Shown: positions 24,203-33,953 of the stretch, piece after piece | Layout of the letters: every line of letters starts with the position of its first letter | Numbering within the stretch: the first letter of the stretch is position 1 | NCBI GenBank assembly: GCA_910579225.1 | Contig: CAJTTI010000015.1 | Coordinates: 1 to 64,000, forward strand | Reading direction: 5' to 3' | Length of the DNA: 64,000 bases | Source of the DNA: an uncultured Lachnospiraceae bacterium | GTDB taxonomy: Bacteria; Bacillota; Clostridia; Lachnospirales; Lachnospiraceae | Made by a program: the position numbers and the translations under genes | Notes under the pieces: generated by a model | The model's database searches: none | What the model saw: only the letters and a program-made list of their open reading frames with translations | What the model was told of the DNA's origin: nothing

Positions 24203-25600
24203 TTGAGCAGACTATCTGAAAACTATAAAGAAAATGTCTCCGCTCTGCGGCACATTTTAGACGCAGAGCGAAATTTTGATATATTGGAAAAACATCTACT
24301 GATCGCAGATCATGCTGCCAGCTTGTTCTTTATAGATGGGCTGGTAAAAGATGATATTCTGGAAAAGCTTCTGGAATATTTTTACAGTTTGAAACCTGAA
24401 GATCTTCCTGACTCTCCGGAACAATTCCAGATGCAGAATCTTCCTTATATAGAAACCGAAGTATTGACAGAAACCACAGATGTATTAAAAAACCTGCTCT
24501 CTGGCGTTCCCTGCCTTTTTATCAATGGGATGCCGGATTGCCTTGCCATCGACTGCAGGACTTATCCGGCCAGAAGCGTAGAAGAGCCGTTTAAAGACCG
24601 GACGCTACGGGGTTCCAGAGACGGCTTTGTGGAAACTGTCGTCTTCAATACTGCCCTGATTCGCCGGAGAATCCGTTCCTCCAAACTCTGCATGGAAATG
24701 CAGACTGCTGGAAAGAGCACGCTTACAGATATTGTCCTCTGTTATATGGATGATCGGGTTGACAGAAAGTGCCTGCAGAAACTGAAGGACCGTATCGCTT
24801 CCATCTCTGTGGATGCACTGACTATGAATCAGGAAAGCCTGGCGGAACTTCTTCTGCGGGGCCACTGGTTTAATCCATTTCCAAAATACCATCTGACAGA
24901 GCGACCGGATACAGCCGCAGCTTCTATTCTGGAAGGGAATATTGTAGTTCTGGTGGATAACTCTCCATCTGCTATCCTGCTCCCCACCACCCTTTTTGCC
25001 ATTATGGAAGAAGCCAACGATTATTATTTTCCTCCCATTACCGGCACCTACCTGCGTCTGTCCCGGTCTTTGATTATGATTTTGTCTTTGGTGCTCACCC
25101 CTCTGTTCCTGCTTCTGATGCAACACCCGAATTGGATCCCGGAAGGATTTCAGTTCATTCGAATTCAGGATACCATCCATATTCCTCTGATCTGGCAGTT
25201 TCTCCTGCTGGAGCTTGCCATCGACGGGCTGAGACTTGCTGCTATCCACACACCGGATATGTTAAGTACCCCTTTGTCAGTAATTGCCGGCCTGGTAATC
25301 GGAGAATTCGCAGTTAATTCCGGCTGGTTTAACAGTGAAATTATGCTTTATATGGCTTTCGTAACCATCGCTAATTATTCTCAGTCCAATGCTGAACTAA
25401 ACTATGCCATCAAATTTATGCGGATCCTGCTGCTCCTTCTAACCTGTTGGTTCGGCCTTACAGGATTTGCCATCGGGATTCTGATCGTTGTCGCAAGCCT
25501 CCTCGGATGCAAAACCTTCTCCGGAAAAGGATATCTGTATCCCCTGATTCCTTTCCACTGGCAAACCCTGAAACGGCAGCTGTTCCGGGTCAAATTATAA
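24203..25600 (+). CDS. GerA/SpoVAF-family spore germination protein
   Basis: 465 residues from a TTG start with GAGGTGA four bases upstream. The N-terminal 220 residues are the cytoplasmic GerA domain with the family segment RGSRDGFVETVVFNTALIRR and RPDTAAASILEGNIVVLVDNSPS. The C-terminal half has about five membrane helices (from LSRSLIMILSLVLTPLFLLL to the end). GerA-type A subunits and SpoVAF sit in the inner spore membrane and work in nutrient germination or DPA channel function. There are no B or C subunit genes beside it, which favours a SpoVAF-like or orphan role. It is the only large plus-strand gene in the window, divergent from the T7SS operon, and shows that the host sporulates. 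Confidence 0.93.
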   Translation: MSRLSENYKENVSALRHILDAERNFDILEKHLLIADHAASLFFIDGLVKDDILEKLLEYFYSLKPEDLPDSPEQFQMQNLPYIETEVLTETTDVLKNLLSGVPCLFINGMPDCLAIDCRTYPARSVEEPFKDRTLRGSRDGFVETVVFNTALIRRRIRSSKLCMEMQTAGKSTLTDIVLCYMDDRVDRKCLQKLKDRIASISVDALTMNQESLAELLLRGHWFNPFPKYHLTERPDTAAASILEGNIVVLVDNSPSAILLPTTLFAIMEEANDYYFPPITGTYLRLSRSLIMILSLVLTPLFLLLMQHPNWIPEGFQFIRIQDTIHIPLIWQFLLLELAIDGLRLAAIHTPDMLSTPLSVIAGLVIGEFAVNSGWFNSEIMLYMAFVTIANYSQSNAELNYAIKFMRILLLLLTCWFGLTGFAIGILIVVASLLGCKTFSGKGYLYPLIPFHWQTLKRQLFRVKL

Positions 25601-25612
25601 GCAATGTCCAAA

Positions 25613-25648
25613 AAGAGAGCCCTGGTCTAAAATGACCATGGCTCTCTT
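25613..25648. terminator. Bidirectional terminator between convergent genes
   Basis: Stem AAGAGAGCC-c-TGGTC against GACCA-t-GGCTCTCTT, six-base loop TAAAAT. It lies between the plus-strand germination gene and the minus-strand HAD gene, and can serve both. Confidence 0.85.
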
Positions 25649-25651
25649 GAT

Positions 25652-26485
25652 TCAAAACGCCATTCCCGGCAGCACGAATTTTTCCACAATCTCTGCAATT
25701 GCTGAATGATTGTTGTCCTGTTCTGTCACATAATCTGCTGTCTGCTTCACTTCTGTCTGTGCGTTTGCCACCGCACATCCTACTCCGGCCGCCTTTAGCA
25801 TGGACAGATCATTGCTCTCATCTCCTGCTGCGACAGAATTCTCCAGAGGAATCCCCATCCACTCACAAAACATCCGAAGTGCTGCTCCTTTACTGACTCC
25901 CTCAGAAACCATCTCCAGATAATCCCGGGAGCTGAAATACATATCTACTTTTCCTTTTGTCCATGCAGTCTGATTCTCTTTAAACATCTGTAGTCTGTCC
26001 GGATTTCGTACACTGATCGCTAACATCTTATAAGGAGACATCGTGATTGCCTCTTTCAGATCCGGAACAATCCGGGCTTTCATACCGGTCCTCTGCAGAT
26101 ATACGGTCAGATTTTCGTCATCCCGTTCTGTTAGGACGCTGTCTTCCACATAGGTATGCAAATAGATATCTTCCCGTCTTGCCGCATCGACCAACGCTTT
26201 TGCGTATTCCATCGGAAGTGTTTTGGTGAACAGAAGCCGCCCTGTCTCACAATCCAGAATTGCTGCGCCATTGTATACAATCATATATCTGCATCCAATC
26301 TGCTCCAGTCCATAAGACACTCTGACACGGCCTGCGCTGGTATTCGTTCGACCTGTCGCAATCACAACTTCACAGCCATGCTCTGCAGCCCGTTTCAAAG
26401 CTTCCAGGTTTTTCTCTGATATCCGCTTCTGATCATCCAGTGTTGTTCCATCCATATCCAGAAACAAGACTTTTCTATTCTCCAT
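25652..26485 (-). CDS. HAD-superfamily Cof-type sugar-phosphate phosphatase
   Basis: 277 residues. HAD motif I FLDMDGTTLDD (8-18), motif II VIATGRT, and motif III/IV VSKGAALRMFCEWMG with AAGDESNDLSMLKAAG. The layout, with a C2B-type cap between motifs II and III, is that of the Cof/YidA group, which removes phosphate from sugar phosphates or nucleotides; the substrate cannot be told. It overlaps ppk by 11 bases and has GGAGGGG as ribosome site, so it is the last gene of the polyphosphate operon. Confidence 0.93.
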   Translation of the reverse strand: MENRKVLFLDMDGTTLDDQKRISEKNLEALKRAAEHGCEVVIATGRTNTSAGRVRVSYGLEQIGCRYMIVYNGAAILDCETGRLLFTKTLPMEYAKALVDAARREDIYLHTYVEDSVLTERDDENLTVYLQRTGMKARIVPDLKEAITMSPYKMLAISVRNPDRLQMFKENQTAWTKGKVDMYFSSRDYLEMVSEGVSKGAALRMFCEWMGIPLENSVAAGDESNDLSMLKAAGVGCAVANAQTEVKQTADYVTEQDNNHSAIAEIVEKFVLPGMAF

Positions 26486-28619
26486 CTTCCGTCCCCTCCA
26501 CAGGTTCCGCCGGGATAAATATCCTGCTTTGCACTGGCTCTTCCTGCGGCCGGTTCAGATTTCCGGCATATTCCATAAAATACTCCTGAGAACAAATGGC
26601 AGCTTTTCCTCTTCGATCTACCTTTTCATAAACGCCGCTTGGCTCTTTAATCTGCGCCTTTACAGTATCCTGGAGCTGAATCTCCAGCACATGTATAACC
26701 TCTTTCTTCAGCTGCTCGTTCTCAATGGGGAACAGAATCTCCACACGGCGATCCAGATTCCTGGGCATCCAGTCTGCACTGGCAAGATAGACTTCTTCCT
26801 GTCCGCCGTTCAGAAAATAATAGATTCGGCTGTGTTCCAGAAATGTTCCGACGATGGAACGCACATGAATGTTCTCGCTAATTCCCGGAATCCCTACTTT
26901 CAGTGAACAGATTCCTCTGATAATCAATTCTATCTTTACGCCTGCCGCACTGGCCTCATACAGAGCCCCTATCATCTCCGGATCACACAGTGAATTCATC
27001 TTCGCCACAATATGTGCCGGTTCTCCATTCTGCGCATGGGCTATTTCTCTCTGAATCATGGTCAAAAAACGTTCCCGGAGCCACAGGGGCGCCAAGGATA
27101 GTTTATTCCAGTTCTCCGGCTCTGAATATCCGGAAAGCATATTGAAAACTGCTGTCGCGTCTTCTCCAATCGGTTCTGAACAAGTCAAAAGTCCCATATC
27201 TGTATATAATTTTGCCGTAGAATCATTATAATTTCCGGTGCCAAGATGCACATACCGTCGGATGCCATCCTCTTCCCTACGCACAATCAGAGTAATCTTG
27301 CTGTGTGTTTTCAATCCCACCAGTCCATAGATCACATGACATCCTGCACGTTCCAGCATTTTCGCCCATGCAATATTGTGCTCCTCGTCGAACCGCGCTT
27401 TCAATTCCACCAGAACAGATACTTGTTTACCATTCTCCGCCGCCTGAGCAAGTGCTGCAATAATCGGTGAATTGCCGCTGACCCGGTACAGCGTCTGCTT
27501 AATTGCAAGCACCTGCGGATCCCTTGCCGCTTTCTTGACAAAATCCACTACCGGATCAAACGTCTGATACGGATGATGCAATAGAATATCCCGTTTACGG
27601 ATCTCTTCAAAAATATCTCTTTTTCCTGTCAGTTCCGGCACCGGCTGCGGAATATACGCTGCTGTCTTATAACTGTCGAACCCTTCCAGTCCATACATCT
27701 TCATCAAGAACGTCAGATCTAGAGGCCCGGAACTCCAATAGATCGAATCCTCCTTAATCTCGAACTCTCTTTTCAGTATTTTCAGCAGCCTTTTATCAAT
27801 TTTCTCGTCTACTTCCAGACGAATCACCTCGCCCCACTGCCGTTTCTTCAGCTGCTTTTGAATCTCTTTCAGCAAATCTGACGCCTCATCCTCATCAATA
27901 CTCAAATCTGCATTTCTCATAATTCGGTACGGATGGACACAGAGCACATCATAGCTCAGGAACAACTGTGACATATTGCGGGCAATCATTTCTTCCAGCA
28001 GAATCACAGACTTCACTTCCTTTTCCACAGAAGGGATCGATATGATTCTTGGAAGTACCGCCGGAACCTGCACAGTCGCGAACTCCAGTTCTGCTTCTTT
28101 CTCGTTTTTCTTCATTAAGAGCGCGCACAGATTCAGCGTCTTGTTGACCACCAGCGGAAAGGGACGGGAAGAATCCACTGCCATGGGTGTCAGAACCGGA
28201 TACACATTCTCCACAAAATACTGATCCACATATCTTGCCTGCTCCGGATTCAACTCCTCGTGATCCTCAATCACCTGAAGTCCGCATTGCCGGAGTCCCG
28301 GGAGCAGAGAACGCTGCCAGGTGGAATACTGTGCATTCACAAAATCATGCACCCGTTCATGAATGCCATCCAGCTGCTGTTGGGGAGTCATACCTGAAAA
28401 ATCTTTTTTGGAATATTCTGCGTTTACCATATCTTTCAGAGAGGCCACACGAACCATAAAAAACTCATCCAGATTGGATGCAGTAATGCTCAGAAATTTC
28501 AGCCGCTCAAACAGAGGGTTCTTTTTATCCCTCGCTTCTCCCAGAATTCGTTCGTTAAAACCAAGCCAGCTTAATTCCCGGTTTTCAAAATATTCGGATT
28601 TCATATATTCTTTCTTCAT
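26475..28619 (-). CDS. ppk: Polyphosphate kinase 1
   Basis: 714 residues, usual for PPK1. It makes polyphosphate from ATP reversibly. N-terminal domain with ENRELSWLGFNERIL; head domain with SNLDEFFMVRVASLKD; two phospholipase D-like C-terminal domains containing the phospho-histidine region GLKTHSKITLIVRRE and YVHLGTGNYND. ATG at 28619 has GGGAGA seven bases upstream; the GTG five codons before it overlaps that site. It follows ppx by 16 bases, so synthesis and breakdown of polyphosphate are in one operon. Confidence 0.97.
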   Translation of the reverse strand: MKKEYMKSEYFENRELSWLGFNERILGEARDKKNPLFERLKFLSITASNLDEFFMVRVASLKDMVNAEYSKKDFSGMTPQQQLDGIHERVHDFVNAQYSTWQRSLLPGLRQCGLQVIEDHEELNPEQARYVDQYFVENVYPVLTPMAVDSSRPFPLVVNKTLNLCALLMKKNEKEAELEFATVQVPAVLPRIISIPSVEKEVKSVILLEEMIARNMSQLFLSYDVLCVHPYRIMRNADLSIDEDEASDLLKEIQKQLKKRQWGEVIRLEVDEKIDKRLLKILKREFEIKEDSIYWSSGPLDLTFLMKMYGLEGFDSYKTAAYIPQPVPELTGKRDIFEEIRKRDILLHHPYQTFDPVVDFVKKAARDPQVLAIKQTLYRVSGNSPIIAALAQAAENGKQVSVLVELKARFDEEHNIAWAKMLERAGCHVIYGLVGLKTHSKITLIVRREEDGIRRYVHLGTGNYNDSTAKLYTDMGLLTCSEPIGEDATAVFNMLSGYSEPENWNKLSLAPLWLRERFLTMIQREIAHAQNGEPAHIVAKMNSLCDPEMIGALYEASAAGVKIELIIRGICSLKVGIPGISENIHVRSIVGTFLEHSRIYYFLNGGQEEVYLASADWMPRNLDRRVEILFPIENEQLKKEVIHVLEIQLQDTVKAQIKEPSGVYEKVDRRGKAAICSQEYFMEYAGNLNRPQEEPVQSRIFIPAEPVEGTEDGE

Positions 28620-28635
28620 GATATCATCTCCCACT

Positions 28636-30195
28636 TCATATTCCGCTGGTTTCGCTGGTTTTCTTTGCCCTCAGTATGGGCTTTAAACTGTACACTTCCT
28701 CGAACAGTTCTGCTTTTTCCGGAAACATTGCCAGTTCCAGTGTCAGATCTTCCGCCGTGTCTGCTGTAATCTGCATGGTATGATTCTCTTTGATATTTAC
28801 TTTAATTTCCTTAATCTTTTGTTTATGACTGCGATCCATGGCATTGGTCAGGCGAAGAATTGCAGCCAGTTTTATAATTGTCATATATTCTGTCCGTTCC
28901 AGAAGCGAGCTAACTGCAAGCTCCTCAAAAGGCAGCACATTCCCGCTGTTGAATCGTACAATATTTGCCACAATCTCCCGTTCCATATGGGACAGCCCAA
29001 TCACCTCTGTGGCCATAATAATATTGTAAGAACACTGAGAAGGCTGGGACATATTCATATATTTTCCACAGTCATGCAGCAGCACAGAGATCTGCAGAAG
29101 CAGGCGCTCTCTCTTTCCAAGCCCATGAACTGATTTCATCTTATCGAATATGACGAGAGCGAGATGCTCGATCACCTGGGTATGATTCCGGTTGGTACGG
29201 TAGCGTTTTGCAATGTTTTTTGCAGATTCCAGAATATCATTTTCAAAATTGTGACGGGGTTTTAGGATCTTTTTCCGTTCCGCATAATCGAACGCAAGTC
29301 CATCTCCCAGATCCATGCCAAGTATAACCACATTCTCTGCTCCGGTCTCTTCCAGAAGACGCTTATAGATCACCATCGTGGGGAGAAGAAGCGTACTGTT
29401 CTCATGAGAGATTCCAAGTTTGGCCGCCATGGCCAACTGCCCTTTTTGGATAAATTCATCATAAAATGTGATAAACTCTTCTTTTGTAATCTGATTGACA
29501 TTGCTGTCCTTATGAATATAATGATTGATATACTGAATATAATTGCCTACCAATAGTATATACCGAATATTCCGGTCTTTAAGATAAAACTTTCTGTATG
29601 TCCGCATTTCATTATTCAGAAGCTCCTCGATCACCGCAGCATATCGAACTGTCCGTTCTGCCACGTCTGCCAGACGCTCCCTTAATCGCAGTGTGCCGAT
29701 CCGGATATTCTGTGTCGTTACCAGATTGTCTTTATCAAACAACGACAGTTGGATACTTCCTCCTCCCACATCCACAATTGCCGTTCCTTTCTCTATGATC
29801 TCCTGAAATCGTTCTGAATTGAATGCGATAGACTTATATCCAAGAAACCGCTGTTCAGAATTGCTTAACACTTCCAGACGAATTCCTGTTTTCAGATAGA
29901 TCCGATCCAATAACACAATATGATTATTTGATTCCCGAACTGCACTGGTTGCACACGCCCGGTAATCCTCCACCCCAAATTCTTTCATCATCCTCTGAAA
30001 ATCCAAAAATACATCGCAGAGCTCGTCTACCAGCTCCGTTCCGATTCTTCCGGTCGCATACGTATCTTTCCCCAGTTCCATCCGGTGTTTCACCTGGTTT
30101 ACCACATGAATCCCTTTTCTTGCGGACAATTCATAAATTTTCAGGTTTACTTCATAACTTCCAACGTCAATGGCTGCGAACATTGTACATGACAT
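28636..30195 (-). CDS. ppx: Exopolyphosphatase/pppGpp phosphatase with HD domain
   Basis: 519 residues from the ATG with GGAGGGA upstream. N-terminal Ppx/GppA actin-like ATPase fold: FAAIDVGSYEVNLKIYEL, ATSAVRESNN, and the phosphate loop IVDVGGGSIQLSLF. The C-terminal third is an HD-type domain with LLHDCGKYMN, as in long Ppx and GppA enzymes. It removes terminal phosphate from polyphosphate or converts pppGpp to ppGpp. Co-transcribed with ppk. Substrate preference is not visible in the sequence. Confidence 0.94.
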   Translation of the reverse strand: MSCTMFAAIDVGSYEVNLKIYELSARKGIHVVNQVKHRMELGKDTYATGRIGTELVDELCDVFLDFQRMMKEFGVEDYRACATSAVRESNNHIVLLDRIYLKTGIRLEVLSNSEQRFLGYKSIAFNSERFQEIIEKGTAIVDVGGGSIQLSLFDKDNLVTTQNIRIGTLRLRERLADVAERTVRYAAVIEELLNNEMRTYRKFYLKDRNIRYILLVGNYIQYINHYIHKDSNVNQITKEEFITFYDEFIQKGQLAMAAKLGISHENSTLLLPTMVIYKRLLEETGAENVVILGMDLGDGLAFDYAERKKILKPRHNFENDILESAKNIAKRYRTNRNHTQVIEHLALVIFDKMKSVHGLGKRERLLLQISVLLHDCGKYMNMSQPSQCSYNIIMATEVIGLSHMEREIVANIVRFNSGNVLPFEELAVSSLLERTEYMTIIKLAAILRLTNAMDRSHKQKIKEIKVNIKENHTMQITADTAEDLTLELAMFPEKAELFEEVYSLKPILRAKKTSETSGI

Positions 30196-30222
30196 GATAT
30201 CTCCCTCCACCCATCTTACATC

Positions 30223-30657
30223 TTACTGCTTACCAGTACTTCCAAAACCACCCCTGTTCTCACCGGCAAGCACTTCTGTCTCTTCAAAAGAAATGGTCGG
30301 CTGATGCTCCATAATCCGGAACTGACAGATTCGGTCATTGACATGAATCACCGTATCTCTCACAGCAAGCGCCGGAAAAAACCACTGGTCATCATCTCCG
30401 CAGTAACTCTCATCAATCAGTCCACAGCTGTTGGTCTGCAAAATCCCAAAGTTTTTGAACGTACTGCTTCTTGGAACCACATGGGCTTCATACCCTTTGG
30501 GAAGTTCCATGGCAATTCCCAATGGTATCAAAGTAAACTCTCCTCTTTTCAACTGTACTTCCTTTGCCGCACGCAGATCGATCCAATCTGACTTCCCAGC
30601 AATATAAGTAAGCTTTTCTATCTCTTCTGTAAAATATTTTATCCTGATCGTTTTCAT
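30223..30657 (-). CDS. dut: dUTP diphosphatase
   Basis: 144 residues. All five trimeric dUTPase motifs are seen: DLRAA (1), PRSSTFKNFG (2), GLIDESYCGD (3), RICQFRI (4) and RGGFGSTG (5, the flexible C-terminal arm). It converts dUTP to dUMP, keeping uracil out of DNA. Placed between nrdG and ppx. GGAAGGGGAAAG is the ribosome site. Confidence 0.97.
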   Translation of the reverse strand: MKTIRIKYFTEEIEKLTYIAGKSDWIDLRAAKEVQLKRGEFTLIPLGIAMELPKGYEAHVVPRSSTFKNFGILQTNSCGLIDESYCGDDDQWFFPALAVRDTVIHVNDRICQFRIMEHQPTISFEETEVLAGENRGGFGSTGKQ

Positions 30658-30724
30658 TCTTTCCCCTTCCTGGCACCGTCTTCAGGCTCTTCTCTTAGCA
30701 AAAATATGTCAGCTCTGCGCCCAT

Positions 30725-31213
30725 TCATGCATATAATACCGTTTTTCCCAGAGACAGAGTCGTCTTCACGTCAATCACTCTCTGATTGGAGCTACCTTTC
30801 CATGGAAGATTATTGTCTTTCAGTTCTTCCACAAACCTCCCGTCCACCAACACATCCAAATACGGAATCAGCTCCAGATGACAAATTTCTTCCCACAAAT
30901 ATCCTGTATATAGCCAGATGGTTTTCTCCGGAAATTTTTCTTTGATTTCTTTAATCAGTTTTAGAAGTCCGCCTCTGGTATCTATATAGAGCGGATCTCC
31001 GCCGCTGAATGTAATCCCGCTTGTATAGTCTTTCTTCAGTTCTTCAAATATCTCCTGTTTGGCGCTCTCATCAAACAATAGTCCCCCATCCGGATCCCAG
31101 GTAATGGGATTCTGACAGTTTCTGCAGTGATGGGAACACCCTGCAAACCAGAGTACCACCCGCAGCCCGTCTCCATTTAGCATATCTTCTTTTGTAATAT
31201 TGTGATATCTCAT
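30725..31213 (-). CDS. nrdG: Anaerobic ribonucleotide reductase activating protein
   Basis: 162 residues from MRYHNITKEDMLNG, the typical NrdG start. Radical-SAM cluster motif GCSHHCRNC (CX3CX2C), TFSGGDPL SAM-binding stretch, and IWLYTGYLWEE. It makes the glycyl radical on NrdD. NrdD is not in the window, so the pair is split in this genome or lies elsewhere. A GTG three codons upstream is possible but too close to GGAGG. Confidence 0.95.
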   Translation of the reverse strand: MRYHNITKEDMLNGDGLRVVLWFAGCSHHCRNCQNPITWDPDGGLLFDESAKQEIFEELKKDYTSGITFSGGDPLYIDTRGGLLKLIKEIKEKFPEKTIWLYTGYLWEEICHLELIPYLDVLVDGRFVEELKDNNLPWKGSSNQRVIDVKTTLSLGKTVLYA

Positions 31214-31235
31214 GAATTCCACATTCCTCCGACTC

Positions 31236-31982
31236 TCAGATCTGATAGTTTTCCAGAATACACCTTCGGAGCAGGGTCAGCGCATGGACAGTCGCCAGTT
31301 CCCTTATGGTCCTTCGGTCTCCGTCGAAATGAAATTCTTTTACTTCAATCTTTCCTTTGACATTGCACCCGATGTAAACCAATCCTGCCGGCTGCCCCTC
31401 CTCTCCAGTATCCGGGCCTGCATAACCGGTAACACTGACACAGACGTCTGCGTCTGTAAGCACTGCACCGCCTCTTGCCATTTCCCATGCAGTCTGCTCA
31501 CTGACTGCCGTATATTTCTTGAGCGTCATCTTCTTTACGCCAATCAGTTTTCGTTTTGCCTTATTTGAATAAGTGACGAATCCCTGCTTAAAGACTTCTG
31601 AGACTCCTGCCACATCTGTCAGCCTTGCACTGACCATACCGCCCGTGCAGGACTCTACGGTTGTAATTGTCATTCTCTGTTCTTTCAAAAGCTGTACAAT
31701 CGTCTCTGCCAAGGTCACCTTTGAACTGGTAGTGAAGATACAGCTTCCAAGCCGGATTTTCAGCTCCCTCACGATTCTTTTTACCCTGTTTCTCGCTTCC
31801 TCTTCCTGATCAGACTGTGCCCGGATACGGATGTCTACTTCTCCTGGAGTAGAGTCAAACATAAACACCAGTTTTCCATCTGACGGCAGCAGGTCATGAA
31901 TCTGTTCCCGTACTTCAGCTTCTTCCATCCCACATATTTTCACTGTCTTAGAATAAGAATAACTCTGCGTTTCATTTTCCAT
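31236..31982 (-). CDS. CinA-like nicotinamide-nucleotide amidase (C-terminal domain type)
   Basis: 248 residues. Residues about 90-248 match the CinA/PncC amidase: TVESCTGGMVSARLTDVAGVSEVFKQGFVTYSNKAK, here cited as ESCTGG and GFVTYSN, plus VSVTGYAGPD. The amidase hydrolyses NMN to NaMN. The usual N-terminal molybdopterin-like COG1058 domain is missing; instead there are 85 residues with FMFDSTPGEVDIRIRAQ that I cannot assign (possibly a remnant of the linker domain). It lies 3 bases after pgsA. Confidence 0.85.
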   Translation of the reverse strand: MENETQSYSYSKTVKICGMEEAEVREQIHDLLPSDGKLVFMFDSTPGEVDIRIRAQSDQEEEARNRVKRIVRELKIRLGSCIFTTSSKVTLAETIVQLLKEQRMTITTVESCTGGMVSARLTDVAGVSEVFKQGFVTYSNKAKRKLIGVKKMTLKKYTAVSEQTAWEMARGGAVLTDADVCVSVTGYAGPDTGEEGQPAGLVYIGCNVKGKIEVKEFHFDGDRRTIRELATVHALTLLRRCILENYQI

Positions 31983-31984
31983 CT

Positions 31985-32527
31985 CTAAATATTTCCCTCC
32001 AGAATCACATGTTTATTTTTTATCAGATAATCAATCAACGATATCACCGTAAGAATCAAAGCAATCCATGTCAGAATCCGGCCAATCAAATCAAAAATAC
32101 CTCCCAGATCCAGAAGCAGTACAATAATCATCAACATTTGAAATGTTGTCTTAAATTTTCCCCAATAGCTGGCTGCTATCACCACTCCGTTGTCTGATGC
32201 CACCAGACGAAAACCACTGATGATAAATTCCCGGCTGATAATAATAATAACCATCCAGGCCGGAACCATTTTCAGAGATACCAGACAGATCAATGCCGCG
32301 CAGACCAGCAGCTTATCCGCCAGAGGATCCATAAATTTTCCAAAATTTGTCACCAGATTATACTTTCTTGCAATCTTTCCATCCAGCAAATCTGTCAGAC
32401 TGGCCACAACAAAGATCAAAACTGCGAGATACTTGCTGTATCCAGGCACCAGATCCACCAGTGTAAACCATACAAAAAAAGGAATCAGAAGCACACGCAA
32501 AACAGTCAGCTTATTCGGTAAATTCAT
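31985..32527 (-). CDS. pgsA: CDP-diacylglycerol-glycerol-3-phosphate phosphatidyltransferase
   Basis: 180 residues with about five membrane helices. CDP-alcohol phosphotransferase motif DLLDGKIARKYNLVTNFGKF followed by MDPLADKLL, with all catalytic Asp residues. It makes phosphatidylglycerol-phosphate, the first committed step to PG and, through the cls gene at 46434, cardiolipin. The start overlaps rimO by 17 bases; GGAGAG within rimO is its ribosome site. rimO-pgsA-cinA is a common order in Clostridia and Bacilli. Confidence 0.97.
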   Translation of the reverse strand: MNLPNKLTVLRVLLIPFFVWFTLVDLVPGYSKYLAVLIFVVASLTDLLDGKIARKYNLVTNFGKFMDPLADKLLVCAALICLVSLKMVPAWMVIIIISREFIISGFRLVASDNGVVIAASYWGKFKTTFQMLMIIVLLLDLGGIFDLIGRILTWIALILTVISLIDYLIKNKHVILEGNI

Positions 32528-33851
32528 CTGCCATCTCTCCTATCAAATCATATTCTTCAGCCCCGGTCACACGCACTTTCACAAAGTCTCCGGACATCAA
32601 CTCTGCTGCCGTCTGGACAAAAAGATATCCGTCCACTTCCGGCGCATCCTTATAAGTTCTTGCCACATAGGCAGGTTCATCCACTACCTTGCCTTCTATC
32701 ATACACCAGAGCTCTTCTCCTATCATCCCTTCTGCTTTTTCAAAAGAAATCTCCTGCTGAAGTTCCATAATCTCTTCTCTGCGCTCCGCCTTGATTTCTT
32801 CCGGAACCTGGTCTTCCATAACAGCTGCCGGCGTATCCTCTTCCTGTGAATAAGCAAAAACCCCCAGTCGGTCAAATTCCATTTCGTCTACAAATCGCAA
32901 AAGTTCCTCGTGATCTTCCTCTGTCTCTCCCGGAAAACCGCTGATCAGCGTCGTTCGAAGACAGATATCTGGTATCTCCTTTCGAAGCCTTTCAATGATA
33001 AGCCGAAGATCTTCCTGACTGGTTCTTCGCCCCATCCGTCTCAGCACCCGGTCAGATGCATGCTGAATCGGCAAATCCAGATAGTGACAGATCTTTGGTT
33101 CTTCCCTGATGGTCTGAATCAGTTCTTCATAGATCTCCTCCGGATAACAGTACTGCACCCGAATCCACCGGAGCCCTTTGATTTTACAAAGTCCTTTTAA
33201 TAACTTATGGAGACTTTTCTCTCCATAAAGATCGGTTCCATACAGCGTTGTCTCCTGAGCTACCAGAATCAGTTCCTTTACCCCCTGATCCGCTAGTTCT
33301 TCTGCTTCCTTTAGAAGACGATCCAAAGGTACACTCCGGTAACGCCCCCGAAGACTGGGAATGATGCAGTAGGTGCAGTGTTTGTCACACCCTTCTGCAA
33401 TCTTCAGGTGGGCATAATGTCCGCCGGTTGTCAGTATCCTCCTGGCATCTGAGAGAACCAGCCGATTCATGTCTTCACATAAAATTTCCTGTTTTCCATT
33501 CAATGCCTGTTCGATCATTTCGGCAATTCTGTCATAAGATGCAGTCCCAAGCACTGCGTCCACTTCCGGAATCTCTTCCATGATCTCCTTCTGATACCGT
33601 TCCGCCAGACATCCAGTTACAATCAGCGCCTTTAACTGCCCTTCTTTTTTATACTCTGACATCCCAAGAATTGTATCAATACTTTCCTCTTTGGCATCTC
33701 CAATGAAGCAGCAGGTATTCACAATGATAATATCCGCCTCTGCTTCATCATCTGTAAACCTGTATCCCTTCTTTGCAAGAAGCCCAAGCATAACTTCTGA
33801 GTCAACCAGATTCTTATCACATCCAAGAGACACAAACAGTATCTTCATCAT
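32511..33851 (-). CDS. rimO: Ribosomal protein uS12 methylthiotransferase
   Basis: About 446 residues. UPF0004 domain with SLGCDKNLVDSEVML and NTCCFIGDAKEESI; radical-SAM core with GCDKHCTYCIIPS (CX3CX2C); C-terminal TRAM domain to the end. The DKNLVDSE and ASDRVLRRMGR segments point to RimO, which modifies Asp of S12, rather than MiaB. Start: MMKILF with AAAGGAG 12 bases upstream; either Met is possible. First gene of the housekeeping operon. Confidence 0.96.
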   Translation of the reverse strand: MMKILFVSLGCDKNLVDSEVMLGLLAKKGYRFTDDEAEADIIIVNTCCFIGDAKEESIDTILGMSEYKKEGQLKALIVTGCLAERYQKEIMEEIPEVDAVLGTASYDRIAEMIEQALNGKQEILCEDMNRLVLSDARRILTTGGHYAHLKIAEGCDKHCTYCIIPSLRGRYRSVPLDRLLKEAEELADQGVKELILVAQETTLYGTDLYGEKSLHKLLKGLCKIKGLRWIRVQYCYPEEIYEELIQTIREEPKICHYLDLPIQHASDRVLRRMGRRTSQEDLRLIIERLRKEIPDICLRTTLISGFPGETEEDHEELLRFVDEMEFDRLGVFAYSQEEDTPAAVMEDQVPEEIKAERREEIMELQQEISFEKAEGMIGEELWCMIEGKVVDEPAYVARTYKDAPEVDGYLFVQTAAELMSGDFVKVRVTGAEEYDLIGEMADEFTE

Positions 33852-33920
33852 AAATGATGCATTCTCCTTTATATACTTTGTCAATTAGAATCATTGGTAC
33901 AGAACTTTGCACCTTTAGAT

Positions 33921-33950
33921 ATTATAATACTGTCAGGACCGAAAAAGCAA
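33921..33950 (-). promoter_or_regulatory. Possible promoter for rimO operon
   Basis: On the minus strand TTGCTT (33945-33950), 18 bases, TATAAT (33921-33926), directly after the end of the surface-protein gene; no terminator is seen between the two operons, so read-through is possible. Confidence 0.5.
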
Positions 33951-33953
33951 CGA

